Counted from the stretch's first letter, positions 12,229-25,700 are shown. The stretch: DNA of 64,000 bases from Schistosoma mansoni (GCF_000237925.1 NW_017386001.1:124001-188000), one strand, 5' to 3'. Made by a program: numbers and translations. The notes: a model not told the origin generated them from the sequence alone.

Positions 12229-13328
12229 ATGACTGACGACTTAGTTTCTGACAATGATAATCCTTTATCTTCTGAACCCTGTGCGTCTTATCCACAAATA
12301 ACACTATCACCACCCGATTCTCCATGTAACAACCCCTCTATCTCTTTGTTCAGTATGCAAACGGTAAAACTAGCTGACACAAAAGGCGAAATACCCACGT
12401 GCATCAAAAAGTCAACACAGTCCACCAGACAGCATGCTTTACTAAGACCTATATCCAAAATACCAAAAACCAAGGAGTCTAACTGTTTGTGTCACACTCA
12501 CGGAAATACTGATCGATATAGAACTGACATACGTCAGTTACAAAACTCTCTAGCCGGAATTAACCGTCGACTTAACCAATCAGCACTCCTCACACACATA
12601 TGGGGTATTATTACTGATAAATATCTCGAACAACTCACCAAAGCTGAGTGTATTTCAGAGTTTATGGCTGAAGAAGTGACGAAAAGAGTGATGTCTTCCC
12701 AAAATGCAATTGTTTACAATCTTCCTGATCGCACGCACCCAAATAAGTTAAGGGATATATATACCTTGAAGCATGAGGCATGCTGAACGCCAACTGCCAA
12801 GTCATCCACCTTTGAAAAAAGTCGAACAGATTGACTTGCCCACTCCTGTTTATGTTTAGCTGTTGTAACGATGTTAAACAGTTTATTGGTTCCAGCAAAG
12901 ATATTAGCTCATTAATTCCATACAAAAGCATGAAAGTCACTCCTGACCTAACGCCCTGTCAACGTCGTATAAAAAGACGTGAAGTGATAGAATCGTATGA
13001 TAGTGTTATAGTAAATAACCGGCTAAAGACAGTTTGTAACAAAGTGAATAATATAAAGCGCATGAACAATAAGCGTGATGTCATTCCACAAATGGCAGGT
13101 CAATCCGCAGATCTGGATGAGTCTGTAGATCAGAAAATTTTGGATAAGATACGGAATCCAACTGTCACTAAGAAGGATAACGACATCTCTTATCCAGGCT
13201 GGTCGCTCAATAAAGTACTAAAGTGTGAGTCGTACGACGACACACATCAAACTAAATGTATTCACTTGAAAATTAGTCCCAATAAAGATACTCTACAAGA
13301 TGACTCGAATGAACCTAAGTTCATCTGA
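12229..13328 (+). pseudogene. LINE copy 2 ORF1-like frames
   Basis: Two open frames (12,229-12,786, 185 codons; 12,831-13,328, 165 codons) sit where ORF1 of a CR1-type LINE belongs, upstream of the endonuclease. The first has a likely coiled or basic stretch around DIRQLQNSLAGINRRLNQ and the segment SSQNAIVYNLPDRTHPNKL, which resembles the RRM-like part of such ORF1 proteins. The second is Lys/Arg-rich (CQRRIKRREVIESYD). The role would be RNA binding. Frames are offset, so the gene is broken. Assignment rests mainly on position. Confidence 0.5.
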
Positions 13329-14772
13329 CAGAGGCAACGAAACTCTTCAGCTCTGACAAACAAGTTTGGGGAGACAAAATTCACGATAGCGAATAGGGAA
13401 ACAAGTAAGACTGAAACAAACTGTCCTGTGAGTATCCCAACAACAGTGGATAGGTTCTACCCGCTGATATCGTGTAAGTTGCCATCAACACCTCCAATTG
13501 GCGAATTGGGTGGTTGGCTTGAGCACAACAAACTTTTTCACACGCACACTAACAAAAACTACCAGTGTAAAACCCAATTTAAAGTTTGGCTGAAGAATAA
13601 CAGTGTGAATAGATTAATCACGCGTTATCACCCCTTTGAAATCAAAACAAGGTGATTGGGAAAATACGGTTCTAAACAAATATTACCGCTCATTTATTCA
13701 ACCAATAACTGTTCCCTTAATAATCGATCAAAAGATAAGAGTTATTCTATCCTTTCTGGACAGATTAAGTAAGAGTCCGTTCAAAAGATAATGGTTTGTT
13801 GCTTTATAACACAGTGTTTCCAATTCTGGAAAAGTGCTTCAATTTACAATCAAAATGAACAATCCCAGTCAACTCAAGCAACACAATCAAAGGGGGAACA
13901 ATCACTATGGCTGTCACCAAGATTAAGTATCAACTAAAACAACATAAATACAGTTCAGGAAGAAGCATAGAAACACAGTCAAGGCGAAAAAAATGGGAAA
14001 ACTATAATGAAATGAAATATTACCATCTCAAATGGTATCAAAAGGACTAGCAAAATATACAAATAAAGAAACCAATAAGAACAAGTCACAAATGTATGCG
14101 TGGAGGGATTTTCACACACAAAACCTCCAATTGGATCTTTCATAGAGTACTGATCAGTCCACTCACCCTCGAAAGGCTAAAACCATAATTGAGCATTGTA
14201 ATTATTGGTTCCTCACCCAACACCTAATCTACATCCCTCAGGATTACAATTGTGATTACTCTCAGAAAGAAACATTTCCACGCCCTTCACTACCAACACG
14301 CCAAATAAAAGCGGCTTCCATGTATAATAACAGTCGTAACTATTTTCGGTTACGTGCATAATGCTCACACTAACGTAAACAGCTATAACAGAGGCTGCGA
14401 GTTAAACCATAAAAACTATTTGGCAGATAATAGTACATTTTACAGTCAACCAGTACCGGATTTTTTTTGGAATACGGCCCCCAGTGGCACCCCTGATGAA
14501 GCATATAGCCCAAGTCATTTCAAACCACATGCGGAACATAAACTCACTTTCCCCGTACAGTTCCCATCAGAGAGTACTCCCGCCTTTTCCTCCTGGGTAA
14601 ACTCCCCAAGCAACTTCACTAGCCCAATTGATACATCCCCACCAACTCTAGCTATCAAAATGCAGAGCTATCGAAGAATATTCAACCTCTCACTTCAAAC
14701 CCATTTCACACCCGCGAGGCTTATTACAACTTTAGTCTGGATACTCTCACTCATTTCAACTTAGTAGGCCAT
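13329..14772 (+). other. LINE copy 2, ORF1-to-endonuclease stretch
   Basis: Contains short plus-strand frames (13,428-13,655; 14,354-14,764) without a recognised domain. The second is rich in Ser, Thr, Pro and Asn, as in the linker part of CR1-type ORF1 proteins. Taken as degraded ORF1 and spacer. Confidence 0.4.
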
Positions 14773-15333
14773 TTGTTTAATATGAGTCATATCAACTCTA
14801 GGTCGATCTGCAATATAAAGATAGATTTAGCCCTGTTTGTATCCATTTATCAACCATCGCTTACAATGATATCTGAAGCATGGACTAAAAGTAATATTTC
14901 GGACCTCAGTATATCTCTTGATAACTATTTCCTATATGGAAGTGATAGGTCGAAAAAACGTGGCATAGGGTGCCTTATTTACGCTCACTCTGCCCTAAAC
15001 TCACTATTATGTGATATACCTGAACTAAACAAATTGAAGGACTCGGTGTGGATTGTTTTAAAGCCATCGAATTCCTTAACCTTACTGTTTGGCTATGTCT
15101 GCCGTCAACCTAACGCGTCAATAGGTGAAATAGCAGTATTATCAGAGTCATTCACACCAGCATCATCCCTTTCATTCACAGGAAAGCTCATTTTTGGTGA
15201 CTTGAACATACCTGAAATTTCCTGGTTTCCAGTCACGGCTCCGAAACGTTATGAATCATTTATTGAATGTCTAGAACTAGGACAGTGGACTCAGTATGTC
15301 AGTAGCCCTACCAGATATTGCAAAGTTGATTGA
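14773..15333 (+). pseudogene. LINE copy 2 endonuclease (APE-type), partial
   Basis: A 186-codon frame with APE-type endonuclease motifs in order: HINSRSICNIKIDLAL (first Asn), MISEAWTKS (catalytic Glu), a glycine-rich core (GIGCLIYAHS) and FGDLNIPEISW (catalytic Asp/Asn). The terminal SDH motif is absent: only 32 bases separate this frame from the next, which already reads as the endonuclease-RT linker. Part of the C-terminal endonuclease has therefore been lost by deletion. It would nick the target DNA in LINE insertion. Confidence 0.75.
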
Positions 15334-15365
15334 AATAACTCCCACAATTACCAAAGAAGCACTGA

Positions 15366-16460
15366 TTGTTTACTGCAAACAATACGGACACACCAACCAA
15401 TATATTTTATCACATCGAAAGTATCATCAACAAAATCGCACCTTTAGAGTACTGGAGACCTAAGTTTTCTAAAGATCTGTATATACCGGTCGGTACACGA
15501 AGACGTCTGCTAAGACATTGTACTCGCTTCCACAACTTTAATGACTTTTCCTCTTTAGTAACGATGACCGAAATACTTGCCAGAACAGACGCAACGAGTA
15601 CACAAAAAGCAATCGAACAGGAAAAACGTGCTGTCGAACTTAGTAATAACTTCTATGCACTCACCTTACTCTTTCAAAATAAACTTGAAAGTTCTCAATC
15701 GAGAGGAAACATATTTATTAAAGACAAACAAGTATATGAAGACCCTAAACTTGTTACGGAACTATTTAGTGAATACATTTGTTCTTCAATAACTGACTAA
15801 AAACCACTAAATGATTCAGAACTTATCACAGCATCTTCCTGTGAGATTACTAACGTACACTTCAATGTACAAAATATCTCTGAAGCAATTAGTACATTGA
15901 AACACTCCTACACTGATGGACCAGGTGGTATTCCGGCTAGCATGCTGAAACGTAAAGGCGATGATATGTGTGTTTTATTACTCAAACTATTTGCGATATC
16001 ACTCTCTACAACGCGTTACCCTACTGCCTGGAAAACTACACGCAACATTCCCAAAATTAAAACAGGACCTGAAGCAAATGTTGAAAATTACCGACTCATA
16101 AATATAACTTCAGTGGTATCTAGAATGATGGAAAAAGTTGTTAAAGCGGCTGCAGTCCAACACTTAATTACTAATAATCTCATCTCTGTCTCCTAGCATG
16201 GATTTTATAGGTCCGGATCATGTGATGCATGCCTAGTAGACAACATGAATGAAGTAACTCTGAAACGAGACAACGGACTCCATGTATCAGTCCTATTTTT
16301 AGACTTAAGAAAGCCTTTGATAAGGTCCCACACAAAAGGCTCCTAGTTGAACTACGGTCCTTCGGAATTAACAACCCACTCTATTCATGGTTTGTTTCGT
16401 TCTTAACAGAACGTAAACAAATAGTAAGTACAATGACTGTCATCACGTAGACCAACAACT
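15366..16460 (+). pseudogene. LINE copy 2 reverse transcriptase, 5' part
   Basis: Frames 15,366-15,800 (linker, PLEYWRPKFSKDLYIP) and 15,897-16,196 (fingers, SYTDGPGGIPASMLKRKG then YPTAWKTTRNIPKIK and VENYRLINITSVVSRMMEK) are followed by HGFYRSGSCDACLVDNM in a frame with a stop before it. These are RT blocks 1-3 of a CR1-type LINE. The frame is cut by the Gypsy insertion at 16,469. Confidence 0.75.
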
Positions 16461-16468
16461 AGTGAAGT

Positions 16469-16735
16469 TGTAACAGCTCAGGTTGGTTGGTTAAGAGTTG
16501 ACCCCAAACAACCAGGCATATGCTAAAACAGTATTGTTCAAGTATTCATTCACTTCCTTACCTTTTGTAAGCGTTATATTCCCTACTATCTTATATGGAA
16601 TGTTGAGAGCCTTTGTTTGTCTGAACAGATAATCCCACGCTCCACTGTGACTGCGCGAAGATCGAAATAAAGACCTATTCACTACTTCTCTGGTTTCTTC
16701 TATCAATAGCACGAGGGTTACCTATAGGCACGAAA
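16469..16735 (+). repeat. 5' LTR of the Gypsy element
   Basis: Starts TGTAACAGCT and ends GCACGAAA. It is paired with 20,497-20,763 and followed by TGGT, as expected at a primer-binding site. Confidence 0.9.
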
Positions 16736-16934
16736 GTGGTGAGCCCTTTTTGAACACAATTTAACCTCATTTCTGTTATTAATCTTTTTTTTTTTACTTA
16801 ATCGTAAAAGTAGACCGGATTATCCGTAAACTAAGTTGAGTATATAACTAGTTTATTCCGTATTATCTTAAGTTATTCGTGTTATAGTAACCATTTTTCG
16901 TGCTAACTTTATTGCTATATTTGTCACATACCTC

Positions 16935-17780
16935 ATGTCAGACTCAATAGAAACCCATAATCTGGAGGATTTGTCACCAGTGGTGATAGACACTGTTATA
17001 ACTACGAAATCCCTACTTCCAGAATTTGATCGTAGTGATCCTGAGTTGTGGTTTGCTCAACTAGAGCATTATTTCACAAGACACAATATCAAATCTGAAG
17101 GGATTCGCTATAGAGACTTGTGTTCTATCCTTCCTCCTTCAGTTGCCAAAGAAGTCCGTGACTTGATTTTAGATCCACCATCACCACAACCATACACCAT
17201 CTTAAGACGAGAGATAATAAACCGTTTATCATTATCAGATAGTCAAAGAATCCAAAGACTTTTTCAAGGTGAAACACTAGGTGATCGGTCGCCGTCACAG
17301 TTTTTGCGTCACCTCCAAGTGTTAATGGGTGATAACACGGTGGGTGAAGCAGTCCTAAAACAAGGATGGATACAAGCTCTCTCATGCTACGTCCGACACT
17401 GTTTGGATGCACAAGATCCTGAAACCTCATTATCTCATTTAGCGCGTATAGCCGATAGAATAATGGAGAGAGGTCCTCCAACTGGACCAGGCACAATAAA
17501 TCACACACAAAAAGTAGAATCAGCAAAAGACCCCGTCATAGAAGGACTCATTGCGAGTGTTAAGAGTCTCACTGAGGCTGTCGCCAGGATGCAAATGGGT
17601 CATAGAAACAGGAGCAGGTCACCACAACGACCACGATCCAAGTCACAAAACAGGTCACAAATGTCCAGTCAACCTGGGCAGTTTTGTTGGTACCACTGGA
17701 AGTTTGGTGTCAACTCAACCAAGTGCATGCAACCATGCGCCTGGCCTAAGCATAATTCTAAGACAGCGGGAAACGAGTAA
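16935..17780 (+). CDS. gag: Gag-like frame of the Gypsy element
   Basis: A 281-codon frame encoding a capsid/nucleocapsid-like protein. The N-terminal half has the pattern [18 protein letters not shown] typical of schistosome Gypsy gag. A basic Arg/Ser-rich stretch ([15 protein letters not shown]) precedes a zinc-knuckle-like segment, [18 protein letters not shown]. It lies in a different frame from pol, an arrangement Gypsy elements are known to bridge by frameshifting. Treated as part of a fossil element. Confidence 0.8.
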   Translation: MSDSIETHNLEDLSPVVIDTVITTKSLLPEFDRSDPELWFAQLEHYFTRHNIKSEGIRYRDLCSILPPSVAKEVRDLILDPPSPQPYTILRREIINRLSLSDSQRIQRLFQGETLGDRSPSQFLRHLQVLMGDNTVGEAVLKQGWIQALSCYVRHCLDAQDPETSLSHLARIADRIMERGPPTGPGTINHTQKVESAKDPVIEGLIASVKSLTEAVARMQMGHRNRSRSPQRPRSKSQNRSQMSSQPGQFCWYHWKFGVNSTKCMQPCAWPKHNSKTAGNE

Positions 17781-17827
17781 CCCCTCCCCAGGTCGCGACG
17801 ACTGAGGAGGGGCGCCAAAACAGTCGC

Positions 17828-20452
17828 TTGTTTTATGTTAGAGACAGAAACTCTGGCTTGAATTTCTTGGTGGATACTGGCGCTGCTCTTAGCATCATAC
17901 CTCAAAATAAAACTGAGATTAGTCGAGAAACATCATCAATTACACTTCAAGCTGCAAATAAAACTAAAATTGCGATATTTGGGCAGAAAAACTTAACCCT
18001 AGATTTGGGGTTCAGGAGGCAATTCCCTTGGGTTTTCACGGTAGCCGACTTAGATCTGGCAATACTGGGGATGGACTTTCTAGAGAGATACGAATTTCTA
18101 GTTGACACCAAGAGACGGCGATTAACACTAAAAGAAACTTCGTATTACACAAGAGGCAAAGAAAGTCACATCAGCTCTCTTAACTTGATTCAAACTCCTC
18201 CAGTAACAACAGCGAAATTCCAAGATATACTCGCGGAATTTCCAAACTTAACTAAACCAAACCCACAGCCTTCTAAAGACAAACTAAAAGTAAGTCACAC
18301 TATCAAAACCGAAGGTGCACCGGTTTTTGCAAAACCCAGGAGACTAGCACCAGATAAGCTCAAAATCGCTAGGGCCGAGTTTGATTATATGCTACAACTG
18401 GGTATTATCCGTCCCTCTGACAGTCAATGGGCATCCCCTTTGCATATGGTCCCAAAGAAGAATGAAGGTGACTGGCGACCGTGCGGGGATTGCAGAGCCC
18501 TCAACCGTCAAACCGTACCAGATAGGTACCCAATACCGCATATCCAAGATTTCACAAACGGTTTACAGGGTATGAACATATTCACTAAAATTGACTTAGT
18601 CAGGGCATATCACAATATCCCAGTGGCTGATGAAGATATCCCCAAGACAGCTATTACAACACCCTTTGGCTTATTCGAGTTTGTACGCATGCCATTCGGC
18701 CTGAGAAATGCGGCACAGACATTTCAAAGATTCATAGACAATCTACTTCGAGATATGCCATTTGTGCAGGGGTATATAGACGACTTGTTAATTGCCAGCC
18801 CCGATTTGCAATCACACGAACAGCATGTAAAAACAGTGTTAAAAAGACTGGATGAACATGGAATAAACATACATCAAAGTAAGTGTGTTTTCGGTGTTCA
18901 AACTTTAGAATTTCTCGGTCACACAATAAGCCCAGAAGGGATTAAACCGATCAAAAAAGAAGTAGACACCATTAAACAATATCCCATACCTAGTTCTCTA
19001 ACACAACTGAGAAGTTTTCTAGGTCTAATTAACTTTTATCGCAGATTCATACCAGGTTGTGCACAATTAATGCAACCTTTGACAGATTCACTAAAAGGAA
19101 AACCAAAAGAATTCAAACTGTCTTCTGACGCTGTCGAAGCTATTAAACAGCTTAAAGATAAACTAGCTCAAGCAACTACGTTGATGTATCCGAATTCTCT
19201 TTCCCCACTTGCTTTGATGGTGGATGCTTCTGATAAAGCAGTAGGCGGTACCCTTAACCAACTGGTTAAAAACGCCTGGAAACCAATTGCTTTCTTCTCA
19301 AAAAGACTCGCTCCAGCAGAGACAAGGTATTCTACCTTCGGGCGAGAACTTCTTGCAATCTACCTAACCATTAAACACTTCCGACACATGTTAAAAGGCA
19401 GGGAATTTATGGTCTTTACGGATCACAAACCACTAACGAATGCACTAAAAGCGAGAGCTGATAAATACTCATCCCGAGAAGTCCGACACCTTGACTATAT
19501 ATCACAGTTCACAAGTGATATCCGACATGTCAAAGGTCAGGACAATCAGGCGGCAGATGCTTTATCTAGGCTAGAAATAAACGTACTACAGCAGTCTACA
19601 GTAAACTTCGAGACGTTGAGAAACGAACAAGAGCAGGATCTAGAATTACAAAACCTGCTTAAAACAAACAATTCAAGTCTTAATTTAAAACAGTTCCCAT
19701 CACCTGTCGATGGTATTCTAATCTACTGTGACACGACCAAGGCAATGCCGCGACTTTTTGTTCCCAAAAGTATGCGAAAGTTGATATATAATAACTTCCA
19801 TTCTTTGTCTCATCCTGGCGCAAAAGCTTCAACAAAACTAGTCAATGCCAGATATATATGGCCGAATTTACAGAAGGATGTACACAAATGGGTTAGAGAG
19901 TGTTCAGAATGTCAGCAATCAAAGATAAATCGTCACACAAATTCACCCATAGGTGTTTTCTCGCAACCAGATGCACGTTTTGCCCATGTGCATATCGACT
20001 TGGTAGGTCCTTTACCACGTTCAAACGGTTTTAATTATTTTTTTACGTGCATAGATCGATTTACCAGATTCCCTATAGCCTTCCCGATAGCGGACATCAC
20101 AGCGGAAACAGTAGCCAAAGTTTTTATGCGGAACTGTGTAACCATTTTTGGTACACCCATAACAATAACGACGGATAGAGGAGCGCAATTCGAATCCGAA
20201 CTATTTATTAACTTGACTAAACTTCTAAGCTCCAATAGGATACGCTGCACTGCATATCATCCTCAGGCTAATGGGATGGTAGAACGTTTTCACCGTCAGC
20301 TAAAAACCGCCCTTATATCTCACTCAAACCCCAATCAGTGGACAGAATTCCTACCGTTAGTTATGTTGGGAATACGAACATCTGTCAAAACTGACGCACA
20401 GTGTTCAGCTGCGGCACTGGTTTTCGGAACAACTCTGAGACTACCAGGTTAA
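17828..20452 (+). CDS. pol: Pol-like frame of the Gypsy element
   Basis: An 874-codon frame. Domains in order: aspartic protease ([12 protein letters not shown], about residues 15-26), reverse transcriptase with the YIDDLL active site (about residue 315), RNase H ([20 protein letters not shown]), the integrase zinc-binding part ([11 protein letters not shown] with CSECQQSK) and the integrase core ([30 protein letters not shown]). The order RT-RNase H-integrase is diagnostic of Gypsy/Ty3. Treated as part of a fossil element. Confidence 0.85.
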   Translation: MFYVRDRNSGLNFLVDTGAALSIIPQNKTEISRETSSITLQAANKTKIAIFGQKNLTLDLGFRRQFPWVFTVADLDLAILGMDFLERYEFLVDTKRRRLTLKETSYYTRGKESHISSLNLIQTPPVTTAKFQDILAEFPNLTKPNPQPSKDKLKVSHTIKTEGAPVFAKPRRLAPDKLKIARAEFDYMLQLGIIRPSDSQWASPLHMVPKKNEGDWRPCGDCRALNRQTVPDRYPIPHIQDFTNGLQGMNIFTKIDLVRAYHNIPVADEDIPKTAITTPFGLFEFVRMPFGLRNAAQTFQRFIDNLLRDMPFVQGYIDDLLIASPDLQSHEQHVKTVLKRLDEHGINIHQSKCVFGVQTLEFLGHTISPEGIKPIKKEVDTIKQYPIPSSLTQLRSFLGLINFYRRFIPGCAQLMQPLTDSLKGKPKEFKLSSDAVEAIKQLKDKLAQATTLMYPNSLSPLALMVDASDKAVGGTLNQLVKNAWKPIAFFSKRLAPAETRYSTFGRELLAIYLTIKHFRHMLKGREFMVFTDHKPLTNALKARADKYSSREVRHLDYISQFTSDIRHVKGQDNQAADALSRLEINVLQQSTVNFETLRNEQEQDLELQNLLKTNNSSLNLKQFPSPVDGILIYCDTTKAMPRLFVPKSMRKLIYNNFHSLSHPGAKASTKLVNARYIWPNLQKDVHKWVRECSECQQSKINRHTNSPIGVFSQPDARFAHVHIDLVGPLPRSNGFNYFFTCIDRFTRFPIAFPIADITAETVAKVFMRNCVTIFGTPITITTDRGAQFESELFINLTKLLSSNRIRCTAYHPQANGMVERFHRQLKTALISHSNPNQWTEFLPLVMLGIRTSVKTDAQCSAAALVFGTTLRLPG

Positions 20453-20496
20453 TCGAACCGACGTTCCTACGGAAGTCGATTCTAGGGGGAAGCTAA

Positions 20497-20763
20497 TGTA
20501 ACAGCTCAGGTTGGTTGGTTAAGAGTTGACCCCAAACAACCAAGCATATGCTAAAACAGTATTGTCAAAGTATTCATTCACTTCCTTACCTTTTGTAAGC
20601 GTTATATTCCCTACTATCTTATATGGAATGTTGAGAGCCTTTGTTTGTCTGAACAGATAATCCCACGCTCCACTGTGACTGCGCGAAGATCGAAATAAAG
20701 ACCTATTCACTAGTTCTCTGGTTTCTTCTATCAATAGCACGAGGGTTACCTATAGGCACGAAA
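20497..20763 (+). repeat. 3' LTR of the Gypsy element
   Basis: 267 bp, near-identical to the 5' LTR (about four differences). It is followed directly by the AAGT target duplication and then LINE reverse-transcriptase sequence. Confidence 0.9.
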
Positions 20764-20767
20764 AAGT

Positions 20768-21640
20768 CATCCAGGGAAGTGTATTAGGTGCACTCTTGTT
20801 TCTTATGTATATGAACGATATATGTAACATCATAAAATTTGGGAAACCAAACTTATATGTTGATGAAAGTGTGGCAATTACCATTTAACATCAACAAATG
20901 CAGGATCATGCATTTTGGAAAGCATCCCTATGAACTACAACTTTACTTAAATAATGGTAAAGTCCAGATACTTAATTCAGTATACGGTCTAAAAGCCAAT
21001 TACACAGGAGGCCTGAACCTTGAGGAACATGTCCCCCCTCTATCATTTTCAAACCTGGACGACTAATTGGTTTCATAACGAAAAATGTCTTCACATCAGA
21101 GGCTAAGCTTGTCTTTTACAAAATATGTTTACGACCATCCTTTGAATACTGCTCTTTTATCTTCCCTAATATGGATACCAGTGACAAAATAAGAGTAGAA
21201 GATGTTCAAGGACGCTTTACACGCCAACTGCTAGGAAGTGATTTCATTACACAAGTAGATGTAAGCACCTCTCTTTAGAACCTTTATGGCACCGTAGGTT
21301 AAGGAACAATCTGATATTTCTCTACAAAGCAATAAATGAACTCTCGTTCTTAACCTCCTGCCCAACTATAATCCGTAACCCAGCTTATAGGCTAAGAAAC
21401 AACACGCATACACTATTTACCGTAAAGCACTAAAAACAAATGCGTTTTAAGTTTTTTACAGTGCCGTATAGTTTATTGTAGAACAGATTGCCAATACCTA
21501 TCCGTAACCGTGACACTTTCACCAAATTCAAAAGACTAATAACCTTGTTACTAGACTCTAAAGAGCTTCATCAATTATCATTTGAACTCCCGCCCACCAA
21601 TGAGGCACTTTATTATGGACCGCCTAATATCTAGACGGAA
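20768..21640 (+). pseudogene. LINE copy 2 reverse transcriptase, 3' part
   Basis: Resumes immediately after the Gypsy element with the RT palm block (QGSVLGALLFLMYMND), then degraded palm and thumb pieces. Later blocks read KLVFYKICLRPSFEYCS and DKIRVEDVQGRFTRQLLGSD, the conserved C-terminal region of CR1-type ORF2. Several stops and frameshifts. The catalytic YADD is not intact (NLYVDES). Confidence 0.75.
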
Positions 21641-22059
21641 CGAGAATATAACGAACCCCATTGTTATCAGTATGAATATAACCAAATTACAGAACACATG
21701 GTTTATCCTCTCCCACCATTTATTGATTGTTAATCATGGCCTTCTGCTCCTAACATCCACTTTCAGATTCCCAATCTCTCTAATGGTTAAAGATTTATTT
21801 TCCTTCCGAAGTGTCGTGTCATTTTTTCTATGACAAATAGACAGATAACTCACTAATCTTATGGATGCTGATCAACTAGGGTCGAACAAAAGAAGCTCAA
21901 AATGTCCTAAATTTTTGTGAGTTGCTCAATGTTTTACTTTCATTACCCTGACTATTTTACGATCTACTCTTTCATATCCATTGATTTGCTATTAGTTCTC
22001 ACCATCACTTAACCACATATGATCTGACCTGTCTCATATAACTTATACCATCAGTTATC
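21641..22059. other. No feature seen
   Basis: AT-rich spacer between LINE copy 2 and a short repeat. It may include LINE 3' untranslated sequence. Confidence 0.35.
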
Positions 22060-22330
22060 TTCATAGCAGTATGACATACCTAATGGATGTCTAACCCATA
22101 ATACGAATGCTTTAGCCATCTGATTTGTTTGTAACATGGAACTGGTAGAGACAGTGTATCCCAACTATGGGTCTAGATCAAAGCAATATTCATACTGACC
22201 ACAAACGTAAGGGAGCCTAACATCACTAAAGGAGGGAGGGTGGCGTTACTGACCAGCGAACATGATGGTGGGGAGATAAATTCAATCCACTCGTGTCTGT
22301 AGGGCAGAACATATTGTTAAATAACGACTC
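22060..22330 (+). repeat. Short interspersed repeat S, copy 1
   Basis: Shares GAGCCTAACATCAC, AGGAGGGAGGGTGG and CTGACCAGC, then a GGGCAGAACAT block, in order with the reverse complement of 31,080-31,390. More weakly alignable flanks give a repeat of about 270-310 bp. Its nature is unknown. Confidence 0.55.
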
Positions 22331-22739
22331 CATATGTCAGATGGGATGTCGCGAACCAACAGTATTGATGCTGATCTATTTATGCAAAATACTTTTTGAA
22401 ATCGTGTATAAAACGCTGAATTGGTTTCACTTCCTACCGAGTAATCCTACTGCACACAAACTAGACAATTCCTTAAAAATGAATCCTGTTCAATGCCCTA
22501 TACAATCTAAAAACGAACAAAGTGGGCTTGAAAAGCTTCGACAAAGAAGGGAGAAGCCATTTGTGTATCAGAATACCGTTTTCAGCACTATATTTTTTAA
22601 TTGCACATAATCCCATACTTTCAAGATTCTTTCTGAATCACCTTCATTTATGCAGTTCATTTATACAGTTAGCGACCCCATCCCGTAGAAAAGCTAACTC
22701 GCTAAAAAACGCTAACCAGAAAAAATAATTCAAACCATT

Positions 22740-25700
22740 TAAACTCTGCCCTCCGAGTTGAAGGAATAATTATGACGTCTCATGATGAAAGCCGAAATTC
22801 TTCGGAAGTCACGAGACCGATGCACCTTCTAACAACCAGAGCAACACTCTTTATAGGTACATGGAACGTCCGGACAATGTGGGAGACATGAAAGACAAGC
22901 CAAATAGCAATGGAAATGAGGAGATGAGAATTGGCAGTACTCGGAATCAGCGAAACCCATTGGACACAAACCAGACAACAGAGGCTAGGTACAGGAGAGA
23001 TGCTGCTGTACTCCGTTCACGAAGGGGAAAATGCTCCACATACTCAGGGAGTTGCTCTAATGCTATCCAAAGAAGCACGAAATGCACTTGTGGGATGGGA
23101 ATCTCATGGACCCAGGATAATCAAAGCATCATTCAGAACAAAGAAGCAAGGGATCACAATGAACGTTATCCAGTGTTATGCACCCATCAATGACAGCAAC
23201 GACGATGATAAAGATCAGTTCTATGAAAGGCTGCAATCAATTATAGAGAAGTGCTCACGAAAGGACCTCACCATCCTGATGGGAGATATAAGTGCTAAAG
23301 TTGGAGTGGACAACACAGGATATGAAGATGTAATTGGACAACATGGATTAAGAGAGAGAAATGAAAATGGGGAGAGACTTGCAAACCTATGTGCATTCAA
23401 CAAATTGGTTATAGGCGGCACAATATTCCCATACAAGCGCATACACAATGCTACATGGATCTCACCGGACCAAACCACAGAGAACCAGATAGATCACATC
23501 TGTATCAACAAAAAATTCCGAAGATCAATGGAAGATGTGAGAAACCGGAGAGGAGCCGACGTAGCTTCAGATCACCACCTGGTTGTGGCCAAGATGAGAC
23601 TGAGGCTAAAGAAAGACTGGGCAACTGGACAAACAGCACTACAAAGGTTCAATACAGCCTTCCTTCGAGATATTGACAAGCTCAATGAATTCAAGATAAC
23701 TCTCAACAACAGGTTCCAGGCTCTACAGGATCTACTGAAAGAACAAGAAACTACTTTGGAGGACAACTGGAAAGGTATAAAAGAAGCACTAACTTCAACG
23801 TGTCAGGAGGTTCTTGGTCCTAAGAGGCATCATCACAAGGAATGGATCTCTATGGGAACCCTGGACAAAATTCAAGAAAGGAAGAACAAGAAACTAGCAA
23901 TTAACAACAGCCGAACACGAGCAGAGAAAGTCAAAGCACAAGCAGACTACGCAGAAGCAAACAGGGAAGTGAAGAAAAGCATTAAAGCCGACAAGCAGAA
24001 ATACATGGAAGAACTAGCAACGACGGCGGAAAAAGCTGCAAGAGAAAGGAATATGAGACAACTATATGATACAACGAAGAAATTGGCAGGAAGATATAGC
24101 AAACCAGAGAGACCAGTCAAGGACAAAGAAGGAAAGACAATCACTGAGATTCAAGAACAGAGGAAAAGATGGGCAGAATACTTCGAGGAACTGCTGAATA
24201 GACCAGTCCCATTAAACCCACCGAACATCGAAGCAGCACACACTGACCTTCCTATAGATGTCACTCCACCAACGATCGAAGAAGTCAAGATGGCCATCAG
24301 ACAAATTAAAAGTTGGAAGGCGGCAGGACCTGACAATATACCAGCAGAAGCACTGAAGTCAGACATTGAAATAACTGCAAACATGCTTCACCTTCTATTC
24401 AAGAAGATTTGGGAAGAGGAACAAGTGCCAATTGACTGGAAAGAAGAATATCTCATCAAGATACCAAAGAAAGGAGATCTGAGCAAATGCGAGAATTACA
24501 GAGGCATCAGTTTGTTATCAGTACCAAGAAAAGTTTTCAACAGAGTGTTGCTCAACCGGATGAAAGACGCAGTAGACGCTCAACTTCGAGATCAACAAGC
24601 TGGATTCCGTAAGGATCGGTCGTGCACAGACCAGATTGCGACACTACGGATTATCGTTGAACAATCAGTTGAGTGGAACTCATCATTGTACGTCAACTTC
24701 ATTGACTATGAGAAGGCGTTTGACAGCGTGGACAGGAGAACATTATGGAAACTTCTTCGACACTATGGAGTTCCTGAAAAGATTGTCAACATTATCCAAA
24801 ACTCATACGATGGACTACAGTGCAAAGTGGTGCATGGAGGACAGCTGGCAGATGCATTTCCAGTAAGTACCGGAGTCAGACAAGGCTGTCTACTCTCCCC
24901 ATTCCTCTTCCTTCTAGTGATTGACTGGATTATGAAGAAATCGACATCTGAAGGGAAATACGGAATACAATGGACAGCTCAGAATCAATTAGATGATTTG
25001 GACTTCACAGATGACCTAGCCCTCCTCTCTCATACACACGAACAAATGCAGATGAAGACCAAAAATGTAGCAGCAGCCTCTGCATCGATAGGCCTCCACA
25101 TTCACAAAGGAAAAAGCAAGATTCTCAAATGCAACACGGGAAACACCAATCCAATCACACTTGATGGTGAAACTCTGGAAGAGGTGGAAACATTCAAGTA
25201 CATGGGGAGCATCGTTGATAAACAAGGAGGATCGGATGCAGATGTAAAGGCGAGGATTGGCAAAGCAAGGGCAGCATTTTTACAATTGAAGAACATATGG
25301 AACTCAAAACAACTCTCAACCAATTTCAAGGTCAGAATTTTTAATACGAACGTGAAGACAGTCCTACTGTATGGAGCTGAAACGTGGAGAACTACTACGA
25401 CCATCATAAGGAAGGTACAAGTATTTATAAATAGTTGTCTACGCAAAATACTCAACATCCATTGGCCGGATACTATCAGCAACAGCGTTTTATGGGAGAG
25501 GACAAACCAGCTTCCAGCTGAAGAGGAAATTAGGAAAAAACGTTGGAAGTGGATCGGACATACATTAAGGAAATCACCAATGTGCATCACGACTCAATCC
25601 TTAACTTGGAATCCGGAAGGGAAGCGGAAAAGAGAAAGGCCAAAGAACACACTACGCCGGGAAATAGAAGCAGATATGAAAAAGATGAACAGCAACTGGT

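Larger units (their letters stand above)
16469..20763 (+). mobile_element. Gypsy-type LTR retrotransposon, young-looking fossil
   Basis: A 4.3-kb element with two 267-bp LTRs, a gag frame and a pol frame in the order protease, reverse transcriptase, RNase H, integrase, which places it in the Gypsy (Ty3) group. It is flanked by the 4-base direct repeat AAGT (16,465-16,468 and 20,764-20,767) and lies inside LINE copy 2. The LTRs differ at about four positions in 267 (near 98.5% identical), so the insertion is recent compared with its surroundings. It looks largely whole, with perhaps one or two breaks. A purine-rich tract precedes the 3' LTR. Confidence 0.9.
12229..21640 (+). mobile_element. 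CR1-like LINE copy 2, split by a Gypsy element
   Basis: Plus-strand LINE with ORF1-like frames (12,229-13,328), endonuclease (14,773-15,333) and reverse transcriptase (15,366 to about 16,460, resuming at about 20,768). The Gypsy element at 16,469-20,763 sits inside the reverse transcriptase with a 4-base AAGT duplication. Right after it the expected palm motif reads VIQGSVLGALLFLMYMND. The 3' thumb and tail follow (SFEYCSFIFPN near 21,140, then IRVEDVQGRF) and fade out by about 21.6 kb. Better preserved than copy 1 but clearly dead. Confidence 0.8.

Noticed and set aside
16491-16712. Minus-strand 73-codon frames at 16.5 and 20.5 kb as a duplicated gene
   Set aside because: They are the reverse reading of the two LTRs of the Gypsy element.
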